Source: a virus. From it: a stretch of DNA of 61,310 nucleotides. This document shows, in pieces, positions 1 to 8,078 of the stretch (the stretch's first letter is position 1; each line of letters opens with the position of its first letter). The stretch is taken from the IMG/VR virus record IMGVR_UViG_3300032360_000004, positions 1 through 61,310 of that record; one strand, 5' to 3'. A program made the translations under genes and the position numbers. A model generated the notes under the pieces. It had not been told where the DNA came from. It worked only from the letters and a program-made list of their open reading frames with translations, and ran no database searches.

Positions 1-308
1 GCGAGGTGGACCGTAGTGTCATGGACCGGGTGACTAAGGTGTGCCTGGATACTGCCCGTGGTCAAACCATGATGATAGCCCAGCAACTACACGCAGCAGG
101 TACCACCAAGGGGGCTGCCCTGCGAGCTATAGCACTGGCCACTAACACCCCAGAGAATAAGACCCGCGAACTGTTGCGGTTCTTACAACGTATAGACGCA
201 GTAGAATCCTTTAGTACAGGTAAGGGTATCGGGGGCAATAAAGCCCGGTGGAGACTAACCGCTAAACTACAAACCCTATACACCACCGTACTGGGGGAAG
301 GGCAATGA
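1..308 (+). CDS. AAA-type ATPase/helicase, C-terminal part (continues the gene at 60096)
   Basis: This is the end of the gene that starts at 60096 and runs off the right edge. Bases 3-128 duplicate 61185-61310 and the reading frame continues exactly, so the full protein would be about 464 residues. The segment here looks like a small winged-helix domain: an alpha-helical stretch (GAALRAIALATNT, ENKTRELLRFLQRI) followed by a basic wing (GGNKARWRLT). Such C-terminal winged helices commonly bind DNA in phage replication ATPases. The stop overlaps the next start (ATGA), which suggests translational coupling with the sulfotransferase-like gene. A GTG inside the segment at position 6 is not the real start. 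Confidence 0.85.
   Translation, partial: EVDRSVMDRVTKVCLDTARGQTMMIAQQLHAAGTTKGAALRAIALATNTPENKTRELLRFLQRIDAVESFSTGKGIGGNKARWRLTAKLQTLYTTVLGEGQ
3..128 (+). repeat. Terminal direct repeat (left copy)
   Basis: Identical to 61185-61310. The real genome length is therefore about 61,182 bp. Confidence 0.95.
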
Positions 309-1201
309 CTATGACAACCCACGACTTAAGGTTGGACAGCCAATTAAACCTGGACCATGTGGAACACGTGGTGTCCATAGTGTCCTCGTCCCGTGCTGGC
401 AGCAGCCTGCTAAAGCACACCATGGCTCTGCACTCAGACCTATCCACATTGGCAGGGGAAGAGGAACCCTATTACAAGCTGGCCCACAACGGTTACCCGT
501 GGCACACCTGTGACGTGTTCCACAGTCTAAACGGATTAGACTACGTTAGGCTGCTTATGGCCAACGAACTGCACAACCACCAACAGCAGCACAACCGGGC
601 CTGGATACAATCACAAACGGTAGAAGAACCACCGTTCGTCCAGCCTAAACAGTGCCGTCTTACCCCCACCCTGTTGTTAAAGACTCCCCAGAACATATAC
701 CGCCGTGGGGTGCTGGAAGAACTATTTCCAGGGCGACGTATTAGTTACATCTACTTAACTCGTGGCTTTGCCCAAGTGGTTAACGGGCTTATAGATGGGT
801 GGTTGAGTGATGACTATAAAGCCCGGAAGACTGAGCAAGGGTGGTGGAAGTTTGATATGCCACCCGGTTGGGCATTCAGTCACCTCTACCAACGGTGCTA
901 CCACCAGTGGCGTATGGCTAACCTGTTTGGCCTTGGCGAGTACGATGATGCTAGCTACCGGTTAAAGTTTGAGGACTTTACACGTGATACTGATAGCGTG
1001 TGCCAACGGCTGTACCGTCTGCTGGGCCTGCCACCGCACTCAGTGCCACCCCTGGAAGACCTGCCCCACATCATGGCTACCAGTGCCCCCAAGCCACACA
1101 GGTGGCAGGGTAGAGCGTACTTGGCCAAACTGCTTGGCAGCCGGGCCGAACCTCTAATGACTAACTTAGGCTATAGCATGGACCAGTCTACATGGACATA
1201 A
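305..1201 (+). CDS. Sulfotransferase-like P-loop protein
   Basis: The 298-residue protein resembles PAPS-dependent sulfotransferases. Residues 27-34 (SSSRAGSS) form a loop like the 5'-phosphosulfate-binding loop. Residues 124-154 (LLLKTPQN, then FPGRRISYIYLTRG) match the usual 'lvlKtP ... fPdarfihlvRdP' strand that carries the 3'-phosphate-binding region, and LKFEDFTRDT near residue 222 fits the family's 'yEdL' segment. Sulfotransferases move sulfate from PAPS to a hydroxyl or amine. The substrate is unknown. The gene overlaps its upstream ATPase by 4 nt with a strong GGGGGAAGGG ribosome site, and overlaps the downstream AGPT-Pplase-like gene by 10 nt. That context suggests DNA-base modification, although modification of glycan or protein by the phage is equally possible. 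A kinase of similar fold is the main alternative. Confidence 0.7.
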   Translation: MTMTTHDLRLDSQLNLDHVEHVVSIVSSSRAGSSLLKHTMALHSDLSTLAGEEEPYYKLAHNGYPWHTCDVFHSLNGLDYVRLLMANELHNHQQQHNRAWIQSQTVEEPPFVQPKQCRLTPTLLLKTPQNIYRRGVLEELFPGRRISYIYLTRGFAQVVNGLIDGWLSDDYKARKTEQGWWKFDMPPGWAFSHLYQRCYHQWRMANLFGLGEYDDASYRLKFEDFTRDTDSVCQRLYRLLGLPPHSVPPLEDLPHIMATSAPKPHRWQGRAYLAKLLGSRAEPLMTNLGYSMDQSTWT

Positions 1202-2142
1202 TCGACTTTTGTAAGTTGTCTAAACTGAACATGGACAACTGCGACTTCGACTGTATCTACCCCCTAGTGACTGACCTAGCCAACCAAGGTGGGTGGAGTG
1301 ACAAAGATCGCCTGTGGTACTGCGTGCTGTACATGGTGTTTTACAATGAGTCGGCAGCCCTTACCTACTTCCATCATCCCAGGAGAGGGGCAACCCGGCT
1401 GCCCATAGACACAGCCCGTCGTTGCTTGCGTGGTGGCCGTATAGTACGCCACCTGGAAAGCTGGAAAGCCATTAGCCAAGGGCAGCACGTAGCCGACTAC
1501 CTATGTAACGGCTTTACAGATGACCGGGCAGCCAACTGGCACCAACTGCTGGACAACATACAGCAGGTATATGGAAACGGTAGGTGGGCAGGCTATACCA
1601 CGGCTGACCTGTTGCACAAGGTGTGTGGGTTACCCGTGCAGCCCACTAGCACAGGGTGGCGACAGAGTAGTGGTCCTAAGAATGGCCTGGAAAAGCTACC
1701 ACCCAATAAGCTGGCCCTAGACCAACGTGAGGGACATTGGCTTCGCAGGCTGGCACCCTTGGCACAGAAACACCTACGGCTGGCCTACTGGCCCGAGGGG
1801 TGGGATTACGGTGTGCTGGAGAGCCTGCTGTGTGACTGGGACGGGCTAACTAAGGGTGGCTATTACAGTGGCCGTAACCTGGACCGTATGCTCAACCGCA
1901 TGGGTAAGGTGTTGGATGTGACCGGCACCAGCAGCCCGTTGCTAAAGCAGATCCTAGAGAGTCGTCAGCGGGTGTACCCGGCTAACCAGTTAGGCGAACG
2001 GCATGGTTGGTACGCTATAGATCCCAAACGTAAGAAACACTACCTACAAACGGGGGAAGTATTATGTGGAGCAGAGGACCGCAAATCTATAACAGGTGCC
2101 ACCAGTTTAATGCAGTTCCTGGGCAGGCACTGGTGTGGGTAG
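1192..2142 (+). CDS. Putative alpha-glutamyl/putrescinyl thymine pyrophosphorylase, clade-3-like
   Basis: The 316-residue protein resembles the AGPT-Pplase clade 3 family, proposed to replace the pyrophosphate on activated hydroxymethyl-uracil in DNA with an amine such as putrescine or glutamate. What I see: an all-helical N-terminal half with GNGRWAGYTTADLL at 128-141, then ESLLCDWDGL at 210-219 and KGGYYSGRNLDRM at 221-233. These look like the conserved Cys-Asp-Trp and Gly-Tyr-Tyr blocks I recall for that family. The recognition is from memory of motifs, not alignment. The neighbours (sulfotransferase-like and ureohydrolase) and the separate kinase/hydroxymethylase cluster at 53-58 kb support a base-modification role. 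It overlaps the next gene by 79 nt in another frame. Confidence 0.5.
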   Translation: MDIIDFCKLSKLNMDNCDFDCIYPLVTDLANQGGWSDKDRLWYCVLYMVFYNESAALTYFHHPRRGATRLPIDTARRCLRGGRIVRHLESWKAISQGQHVADYLCNGFTDDRAANWHQLLDNIQQVYGNGRWAGYTTADLLHKVCGLPVQPTSTGWRQSSGPKNGLEKLPPNKLALDQREGHWLRRLAPLAQKHLRLAYWPEGWDYGVLESLLCDWDGLTKGGYYSGRNLDRMLNRMGKVLDVTGTSSPLLKQILESRQRVYPANQLGERHGWYAIDPKRKKHYLQTGEVLCGAEDRKSITGATSLMQFLGRHWCG

Positions 2143-2744
2143 ACGCCCACCCAGATTTCCACAGCAACGCCACCAGCATTAGCGGGTTCATAGGTGGCAA
2201 AGCCCTACACCGTATACGTAAGAAGTACGAGGCCATATACATACTGGGGGCACGCGACATAGAGCCTGGAGAGTTAGACAACATACGGGCCGAGGACCAC
2301 GTACACCTAGTAAGCGACGTGGACTACCTTGGCCTGCTGCCCAGTGGTGGCACTCACGTACATATAGACGGTGACGTGCTGGACCCACTGGTTAACCCAG
2401 ACGTGTCGTACCCGGTACGTTGGGGGTACACGGTGCAGGGCTTGGCTAACGTGCTGCTGCGGCTACCTGTAAGCCAGCTACAGGGCTGGTCGGTTAGTAA
2501 CATGGCCCCCGAGCTATTGGATGACCTGTGTAACCTGCTGCGTGGTCCTACGCTGTGCAGTGCTTGCGATGGCCCGTTCAACCTGGAAACCGAGGGTGGC
2601 CAGTGCGGTACCATCGGCACGTTTATAAACGTGGCCTTCTGCCCTACCTGCTTTGCAGGTATCTATGACATGGTGGACCAAATGAAACCACCCACCCCGT
2701 GCAACAAGTGCGACCGGGTGGGTGGGTGTGCGTCCCAGGGATGA
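2064..2744 (+). CDS. Arginase/agmatinase-family (ureohydrolase-like) protein with zinc-ribbon tail
   Basis: Two of the three metal-binding signatures of ureohydrolases are clear: WVDAHPDFHS at 25-34 (family DAHxD) and VHIDGDVLDPLVNP at 99-112 (family SxDxDxxDP), with an intervening ILGARDIEPGE like the family's 'IGvRdvdpgE'. Family members hydrolyse arginine to ornithine plus urea, or agmatine to putrescine plus urea, using two Mn ions. The usual N-terminal GGDHS region is missing: only about 26 residues precede DAHPD, and a lone His13 might substitute. Activity is therefore uncertain. The C-terminal 60 residues hold Cys pairs (CSAC, CPTC, CNKC) like a zinc ribbon, which is unusual for the family. 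The start has a strong GGGGGAAG site. Polyamine supply for base modification is an inference from neighbours. Confidence 0.72.
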   Translation: MWSRGPQIYNRCHQFNAVPGQALVWVDAHPDFHSNATSISGFIGGKALHRIRKKYEAIYILGARDIEPGELDNIRAEDHVHLVSDVDYLGLLPSGGTHVHIDGDVLDPLVNPDVSYPVRWGYTVQGLANVLLRLPVSQLQGWSVSNMAPELLDDLCNLLRGPTLCSACDGPFNLETEGGQCGTIGTFINVAFCPTCFAGIYDMVDQMKPPTPCNKCDRVGGCASQG

Positions 2745-2760
2745 CCCTCACAGGGCTTTA

Positions 2761-2784
2761 CCGCTACTACTGTGGTAGTAGTGG
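2761..2784 (+). terminator. Hairpin downstream of the ureohydrolase gene
   Basis: CCGCTACTAC and GTAGTAGTGG pair over 10 positions (one G-T pair) around a 4-nt loop, 16 nt after the stop codon. There is no following T-run. It could slow transcription or protect the 3' end. A weaker stem with a T-run follows at 2828-2848. Confidence 0.45.
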
Positions 2785-2827
2785 AAAACGCACCCACCCG
2801 TAATACGCCAGTATACTGCTGGTTTAC

Positions 2828-2848
2828 CCGTTTGCAACGGTTGTTTTT
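2828..2848 (+). terminator. Possible intrinsic terminator
   Basis: A 5-bp stem CCGTT/AACGG with a 3-nt loop is followed by TTGTTTTT. The short stem makes it weak, but the position fits the end of the operon that closes with the ureohydrolase-like gene. Confidence 0.4.
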
Positions 2849-3163
2849 ATGTCGCCCCCTTGCCCTGTACCGGGGTTACCGTGCTACCATGAGGGTTATG
2901 GGGTTGCAGGGCTTTACAGGCCCGTAGGCAGCCCCGTAGGGTACCCCAGCGTGCCCGTACATCTAACCCCCCGGTGCCACCACTGAAAACCCACCTTTCC
3001 TCCATGTTCTCTACGTGCGTTATGCGTTGCTACGGCTACCCGGCTGTCCGCTTGCTCCGGCTAGTAGGTTGTGCTGTGAACTGCGTAGCGTGTTGCATGA
3101 GAACAGTGTGGTTAGTAGGTGGTGGCACTTTTTACACCCCCAGTTATGTAGGGACCATCTACC

Positions 3164-3544
3164 ATGGCTAACGAAGCCCGAGTGAGCAGTAACCTGACCC
3201 TAACTAAAGGTAACCTGGACTACGCCAGCCGACCCAGCAGTTTTACCGCTGATGTAGCTACGGCTAACCCCACTGGGCCTACTCCAGGTAGCATACTGGT
3301 AGCAACTGCTGGTACGGACATTGTTCTGACCCAGCTAACCACCCCCGGCTATGTGGTGTTAAAGAACTATGACGATACTAACTTTGTAGAGTACGGTATA
3401 TGGGATGGTGGAACATTTCACGAGCTAGGTGAGGTGCAAGCCGGAGAGCAGTACGTCCTGAGGTTTAGTCGTAACCTGAGTGGCTTCCGGCTTAAAGCCG
3501 ATACGGCTGCGTGTGAATGTAGCGTGGAAGCTTTTGAAGCGTAG
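3164..3544 (+). CDS. Hypothetical virion protein
   Basis: The 126-residue protein is rich in Thr, Ala and beta-strand-like segments (for example TPGYVVLKNYDDTNF, GEQYVLRFSRNLSG) with two Cys near the end. This resembles small beta-sandwich decoration or tail-associated proteins seen next to packaging genes. I do not recognise a family. It lies just upstream of the terminase small subunit in the same direction. There is only a weak ribosome site (TAGGGA) before the ATG. Confidence 0.6.
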   Translation: MANEARVSSNLTLTKGNLDYASRPSSFTADVATANPTGPTPGSILVATAGTDIVLTQLTTPGYVVLKNYDDTNFVEYGIWDGGTFHELGEVQAGEQYVLRFSRNLSGFRLKADTAACECSVEAFEA

Positions 3545-3583
3545 ATCGTTTTACACTACCTTATAGCCATTGGGATAACTTGG

Positions 3584-4180
3584 ATGGCCAGTACCGGTAT
3601 TAAACCTAGAAAGCGTGGCATTGATCCGGCTAGGCTCAGTGACCAGCAGCTAGTGTTTGTTAATGAACTGGCAGCGGACGGCAACTTCAATGCAAGCGAG
3701 GCAGCCCGTAAGGCAGGCTATAAGCGTCCTGGCACCACAGCGGGTAAACTGCTCAGGCAGCCGAAGATAGCCGCAGCACTGGGCAAGGTGTTATACGACC
3801 GCCTGGAGCGGTGCCGTCTAACTCAGGATGACGTACTGGGCTACCTACAGTCCGCCCTGTTCTTTAACCCACTGCACTACTTCAAGCCTACCGATGATGG
3901 ACATTGGTTGGTGTCTGACCTGGAAAGCCTGCCAGAGGAGGTAGGTATGCTGATAGACACCCTAGAGGTACAGCGGCAGTACGACCGGGACGGTAACCCC
4001 ACTGAGGACATATTTAAGGTGAAGCTGGTTAGTAAGGCCACGGCACTGGGCCTAGCCATGCGGCACGTGGGCGTAGAGAAGCACGAGGTAACGCACACCC
4101 TGGACTGGGACAGTCTAGTGGGCCAAGGCAACACCAAAGCCGTAGACGTTATAGAAGCCCGCATAGCTGAAGGAAACTAG
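3584..4180 (+). CDS. terS: Terminase small subunit
   Basis: The 198-residue protein matches Terminase_2-type small subunits. An N-terminal helix-turn-helix region (LSDQQLVFVNELAADGNF, then NASEAARKAGYKRPGTTAGKLL near residues 17-60) precedes a helical oligomerisation part. This subunit recognises phage DNA and loads the large subunit for packaging. It is followed directly by a small zinc-ribbon protein and the large terminase. In family members the phrase 'F..EYL.D.NAt.AA.rAGYs' is diagnostic and is clearly present here. Confidence 0.9.
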   Translation: MASTGIKPRKRGIDPARLSDQQLVFVNELAADGNFNASEAARKAGYKRPGTTAGKLLRQPKIAAALGKVLYDRLERCRLTQDDVLGYLQSALFFNPLHYFKPTDDGHWLVSDLESLPEEVGMLIDTLEVQRQYDRDGNPTEDIFKVKLVSKATALGLAMRHVGVEKHEVTHTLDWDSLVGQGNTKAVDVIEARIAEGN

Positions 4181-4402
4181 ATGGTTGCTCCGTACGCTCC
4201 CGTGTGTACTAGCTGTAGTCTGGGCATGACTGAGCAGATAGCCGTTACCACGACAGTGACTATGTACTGGTGCCCATACTGTGGGACGTTGGTGGGGGCA
4301 CGTACTGACAACGTAGCGGAGCCGGTAGGCGTACCCAAGGTGCCACAAATGAGTGCCTACTTTACCCACCAGCCAGGAGGCGAACCCCGTGGCAAGCCTT
4401 AG
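4181..4402 (+). CDS. Small zinc-ribbon protein
   Basis: The 73-residue protein has two Cys pairs (CTSC at about 9-12 and CPYC at about 31-34), the layout of a zinc ribbon. The start is 1 nt after the terS stop, with AAGGAA just upstream. Its 3' end overlaps the chosen start of the large terminase and contains that gene's AGGAGG ribosome site. The function is unknown. It may assist packaging, or simply keep translation coupled. Confidence 0.6.
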   Translation: MVAPYAPVCTSCSLGMTEQIAVTTTVTMYWCPYCGTLVGARTDNVAEPVGVPKVPQMSAYFTHQPGGEPRGKP

Positions 4403-5930
4403 CCCCGGTCCTGGTGGTGTTATAGACCCAGTGCAGTTCCAGGAGTTGTGCTGGCCAGACATAACCCTATACGACAAGCAACGGGAAATACTATATAGCG
4501 TCCGCGACAATGACGAGACGTTTGTGCCAGCAGGCAATATGTTAGGCAAGGACTTTGTGGCTGCCCTGTGTACGCTGTGGTTCTTTATATCCAGGCACCC
4601 CTGCCGCATCATTACCACCAGTGTAGACGGTACCCAACTGGAGAGCGTGCTGTGGGGGGAGATCCGCAGGTTTATACAGAGCAGCCGCCACCGTCTGCCG
4701 TTGGTGGTCAACCACCTACACCTACGTAAGACCATAGGAGACAGCGTGGACGGGCTTAGCTATGTACTGGGCCGTGTGGCTGCCAAGGGTGAGGGAATGT
4801 TAGGGCACCACGTGGCCCGTGTGGGTGATGGCATACCCCGTACCCTGTTTGTGGCAGACGAGGCCAGCGGTGTGGATAACATCAGCTACGAGCGTGCTGA
4901 CACATGGGCTGACCGAAAACTGGTAATAGGAAACCCATACCCATGTACCAACTTCTTTAAGAAGGGGGTCCAGGCGGGTAACGTGCAGGCACCCAGCAAC
5001 GGCCACCTGTACCGCAACGTAATAAGGATCAGGGCTGAGGACAGTCCTAATGTTCGTCTGGCTACAGCCCAGCAGCAGGCCGGTAACCCGGTAACGGGGG
5101 AGATGCTAATACCCGGTGTTATGGACCATGACACATACACCAAGAGACGCAGCACGTGGGACAGCATACGCCAGTGCATAGGCTTGGATGCAGAGTTTTA
5201 TGAGGGGGCGGAAGTACTGTTGTACCCGCCTGAATGGCTCAACCGTGCCGAAGCCCTAGCTGCCAGCCTGGAAGGCCATACCCGTAGAGCAGCCCTTACC
5301 ATAGGCGTGGACCCAGCCGAGGGCGGGGATAACACCTGCTGGGCCGTGGTAGACGAACTGGGCCTAATAGACCTGATTAGCAAGAAGACACCGGACACCA
5401 CTGTTATAACCGGCGACACCATAGCCCTAATGCAGCAATACGGAGTAACGGCTACTAACGTGCTGCTGGATGCAGGCGGTGGGGGCAAGCAACACGCAGA
5501 CCGTCTACGCAGCCAAGGCTACCCAGTGCGAACCGTGGCGTTTGGTGAGAGTGCTACCCCTGTTCCGGCACGTAGACTAAAGACCATGGGTGAACGTGCC
5601 ATAGACCGGGAAGAGCGGTATGTCTATAAGAACCGGCGAGCTGAAATGTATGGAATACTGAGGGAGCTACTAGACCCAGCCGTGGAACCGGGCTTTGCCC
5701 TTCCTGCCCAATACACAGCCCTACGGCATCAGCTAAGCCCCATACCACTGGTGTACGACGGCGAAGGCCGCCTGGAGCTGCCTCCTAAAACTAAACCCAA
5801 CCCCACCAGCACCAAGGTAACCCTAACCGAGTTAATAGGCCACAGCCCTGACGAAGCCGACGCCCTTGCTCTAGCCGTATACGGTATGAGGAGCAAGGCA
5901 GCCCAAGCTGTAGCCGGTGCCGTGGTGTAG
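4389..5930 (+). CDS. terL: Terminase large subunit
   Basis: This ATPase/nuclease motor packages DNA into the prohead. In the 513-residue form chosen here the Walker A-like PAGNMLGKD is at 47-55, Walker B LFVADEAS near 153-160, and the RNase-H-like nuclease starts at TIGVDPAEGGDN near 305-316, with further acidic residues (LLDAGGGG, DEADALALA) towards the end. I chose GTG at 4389 because AGGAGG ends 8 nt upstream. A longer GTG start at 4353 is possible but lacks such a site. Length is normal for the family. Confidence 0.95.
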   Translation: MASLSPGPGGVIDPVQFQELCWPDITLYDKQREILYSVRDNDETFVPAGNMLGKDFVAALCTLWFFISRHPCRIITTSVDGTQLESVLWGEIRRFIQSSRHRLPLVVNHLHLRKTIGDSVDGLSYVLGRVAAKGEGMLGHHVARVGDGIPRTLFVADEASGVDNISYERADTWADRKLVIGNPYPCTNFFKKGVQAGNVQAPSNGHLYRNVIRIRAEDSPNVRLATAQQQAGNPVTGEMLIPGVMDHDTYTKRRSTWDSIRQCIGLDAEFYEGAEVLLYPPEWLNRAEALAASLEGHTRRAALTIGVDPAEGGDNTCWAVVDELGLIDLISKKTPDTTVITGDTIALMQQYGVTATNVLLDAGGGGKQHADRLRSQGYPVRTVAFGESATPVPARRLKTMGERAIDREERYVYKNRRAEMYGILRELLDPAVEPGFALPAQYTALRHQLSPIPLVYDGEGRLELPPKTKPNPTSTKVTLTELIGHSPDEADALALAVYGMRSKAAQAVAGAVV

Positions 5931-5947
5931 CCAAAGGAGCGAATTCT

Positions 5948-6151
5948 GTGGTACAACAAACGACGATCAACCTTAAAAACTTACGGCTGGGATCCTACGG
6001 CAATGAGGGTAACCGGTCCTACACTATGATACTTACCAACACCGGCCATGCCGTGGGTAAGTTCGTGACCGTAGGCCATGGCTACCAGGAGCACGTTCGT
6101 AGGTTAAAGGCTGTAATCAAGAAGGGTGTTAAGAATGACCCAGCACCATGA
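5948..6151 (+). CDS. Hypothetical small protein
   Basis: The 67-residue basic protein begins with GTG, with AAAGGAGCGA well placed upstream. The sequence (NLRLGSYGNEGNRSYTMILTNTG ... HVRRLKAVIKKG) shows no family I know. It overlaps the start of the nuclease-like gene by 17 nt and sits between terminase and portal, a usual place for small accessory genes. Confidence 0.6.
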   Translation: MVQQTTINLKNLRLGSYGNEGNRSYTMILTNTGHAVGKFVTVGHGYQEHVRRLKAVIKKGVKNDPAP

Positions 6152-6509
6152 CCCGTACCTGTACCATGCGGTAGTTAAACCCGCAGACGTGTACGACGGG
6201 GATAGCGTAACGGCCCATATAGACTTAGGCTTCGGTGTGTGGCTACGTAGACAAAAGATACGCCTGTGGGGCATCAACACACCAGAACTACGTGGGGCCA
6301 CCCGCCGGAAAGGCCAAGCAGCCCGCGACCACCTGCGTGACCTGTTGCCGGAAGATGGGCACATATTCATACGCAGCCACAAGGACCGTAAAGGTAAGTA
6401 TGGAAGATGGCTAGCCGAGCTAATTATCATCAAGCCCGGTGGGACAGTTACCAACGCGAACAGTAATCTAGTGGCCACCGGTCACGCAGTGGAATACATG
6501 AGGAGATAA
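6135..6509 (+). CDS. Staphylococcal-nuclease-like (thermonuclease family) protein
   Basis: The 124-residue protein has the SNase fold signatures: VYDGDSVTAHIDLGFG near residues 19-34, then IRLWGINTPELRG with the catalytic-region Arg and Glu, then RKGQAARDHL and HKDRKGKYGRWLAEL. SNases cut DNA or RNA with Ca2+. ATG at 6135 was chosen over GTG at 6126 because AAGAAGG lies about 9 nt upstream. Encoded between terminase and portal, it might trim packaged DNA or degrade host nucleic acid. The role is inferred. Confidence 0.85.
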   Translation: MTQHHDPYLYHAVVKPADVYDGDSVTAHIDLGFGVWLRRQKIRLWGINTPELRGATRRKGQAARDHLRDLLPEDGHIFIRSHKDRKGKYGRWLAELIIIKPGGTVTNANSNLVATGHAVEYMRR

Positions 6510-6512
6510 CCC

Positions 6513-8078
6513 ATGCCAACACCAGCACGCAAAACCGCAGGCCAAGCCGTCCGCAATAGTAACGGCAAATCATTAACCAAGGCCCAGGAGCGGTATGAAG
6601 AACGGGAGCTAATTGGCAATGTGCTAATGAGCCGTCGAGACCTTATCAAGGGTTTTCTAGACCCACGTAAGGACATTGACGATGAGTGCGGTTATAAGAA
6701 GACCAACGAGATAACCGGCGACCACTACCGCCTGTTATATGGCCGCGGGGCTGTAGCTGCCCGTGTGGTAGAGGTCATGCCCCAGGAAAGTTGGCAGGTA
6801 CAACCGAGTATATATGAAACGGAAGACGCAGAAGAAACCACCCCGTTCGAACAGGCATGGCAAGACCTGGACAACAACCTACGGGGCGAGAGCTTTTACC
6901 AGGACGAAGAGGGTAGCCCAGTATGGGAACACCTACTACGGGCTGACGTGCTGAGCGGTGTCGGTTCCTATGGAGTGATACTGCTGGGCCTAGATGATGG
7001 ACGTGACCTGTGGCACCCGGTCAAAGCACGTGAGGGGGCTAAGCTGTTGTTCCTGAGGAGCTTTGACTCAGCACTAGTAGCTATTACCCGGTACGAGGAT
7101 GACATACATAGCCCCCGCTTTGGACAGCCGGTGCAATACAGCATCACCTTTAATGATCCCCGTGATAAGAGCCAGAGCGGGGTGGGCCTGCCCCTTTCCA
7201 CCGTTAAGGTACACTGGACCCGTGTGGTACACCTAGCCGACAACCTCGGCAGTAGTGAGGTGTTTGGCGTGCCTCGTATGCAGCCTGTATATAACCGTCT
7301 GGTTGACCTGCGTAAACTGTATGCAGGCAGTGCGGAAATGTACTGGCGTGGTGCCTTTCCTGGCTTTGCTCTAGAGACTCACCCACAACTGGGTGGCGAC
7401 GTCAGCATAGACAAGAGCGTGCTACGTGACGAGATGGAAAACTATATGAATGGGCTACAACGCTACATGGCCTTAATGGGCATGAGTGCCAAGAGCCTAG
7501 CCCCACAGGTGGTGGACCCAAGCCCACAGATTAATATCCAGCTAGACGCTATCTGCATACGGCTGGGTATACCCAAGCGTATATTCGTGGGTAGTGAACG
7601 GGGGGAACTGGCCAGCAGCCAAGACGCCGGTACCTGGAATGGACGCCTGCGGTACCGTCAGCACAACTACATAACACCACGTATTATCGTGCCATTCTGC
7701 GACCGGCTTATACAGGTAGGCGTGCTACCCAAGCCAGCCGGGTACAGCGTGGTGTGGCCAGACCTGGACAGCCTGACTGACGAAGAACAGGCTAACATTG
7801 CCAGCAAGCGTACCGAGGCTATGGTCAAGTACGTGGCTGGTGACGTGGAAGCCCTGATGACACCTATGGACTACCTGACCCGTATCCTGGGTTTAACATC
7901 TGAAGCCGCCATAGATGTACTAGAAAACACTATGGATGCTATATCAGAGGATGACGAGGAACTGCTTTCTGAGCCTGTGCAATCCCCGCCCTATCAGGAA
8001 GATGCTACATATGGGAAAGCCGAAGAAACTAAAGAAGACGACAAAGAAGAAAAAGAAGAAAAAGAAGATAAGTCCTAG
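6513..8078 (+). CDS. Portal protein (DUF1073-like)
   Basis: The 521-residue protein fits phage portals of the DUF1073 type: LLYGRGAVAARVVEVMPQES near residues 73-92, a middle GVGSYGVILLGLDDG, and a C-terminal region with GIPKRIFVGSERGELASSQD and YITPRIIVPFCDRLI. It forms the ring through which DNA enters the capsid. The last about 25 residues are a highly charged Lys/Glu/Asp tail. The DNA coding for that tail is also read in another frame as the poly-Lys start of the next gene. AGGAG precedes the ATG. Confidence 0.88.
   Translation: MPTPARKTAGQAVRNSNGKSLTKAQERYEERELIGNVLMSRRDLIKGFLDPRKDIDDECGYKKTNEITGDHYRLLYGRGAVAARVVEVMPQESWQVQPSIYETEDAEETTPFEQAWQDLDNNLRGESFYQDEEGSPVWEHLLRADVLSGVGSYGVILLGLDDGRDLWHPVKAREGAKLLFLRSFDSALVAITRYEDDIHSPRFGQPVQYSITFNDPRDKSQSGVGLPLSTVKVHWTRVVHLADNLGSSEVFGVPRMQPVYNRLVDLRKLYAGSAEMYWRGAFPGFALETHPQLGGDVSIDKSVLRDEMENYMNGLQRYMALMGMSAKSLAPQVVDPSPQINIQLDAICIRLGIPKRIFVGSERGELASSQDAGTWNGRLRYRQHNYITPRIIVPFCDRLIQVGVLPKPAGYSVVWPDLDSLTDEEQANIASKRTEAMVKYVAGDVEALMTPMDYLTRILGLTSEAAIDVLENTMDAISEDDEELLSEPVQSPPYQEDATYGKAEETKEDDKEEKEEKEDKS

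Larger units (their letters stand above)
2745..3163. other. Non-coding gap before the packaging genes
   Basis: About 420 bp with no convincing gene. It contains a 10-bp hairpin at 2761-2784 and a short terminator-like stem plus T-run at 2828-2848. It also has GC-rich partial inverted repeats around 2900-2960 and an orphan minus-strand copy of the GGAGCAAGC motif at 3050-3058. It separates the end of the replication/modification operon from the first packaging genes, so it is a candidate for late promoters and a packaging (pac/cos) site. No site can be assigned from sequence alone. Confidence 0.6.

Noticed and set aside
2974-3171. Short plus-strand frame in the gap before the packaging genes
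   Set aside because: No ribosome site, Cys-rich odd composition, and overlaps the start of the next gene.
4115-4735. 206-residue minus-strand frame over terminase genes
   Set aside because: No ribosome site and overlaps two well-supported genes.
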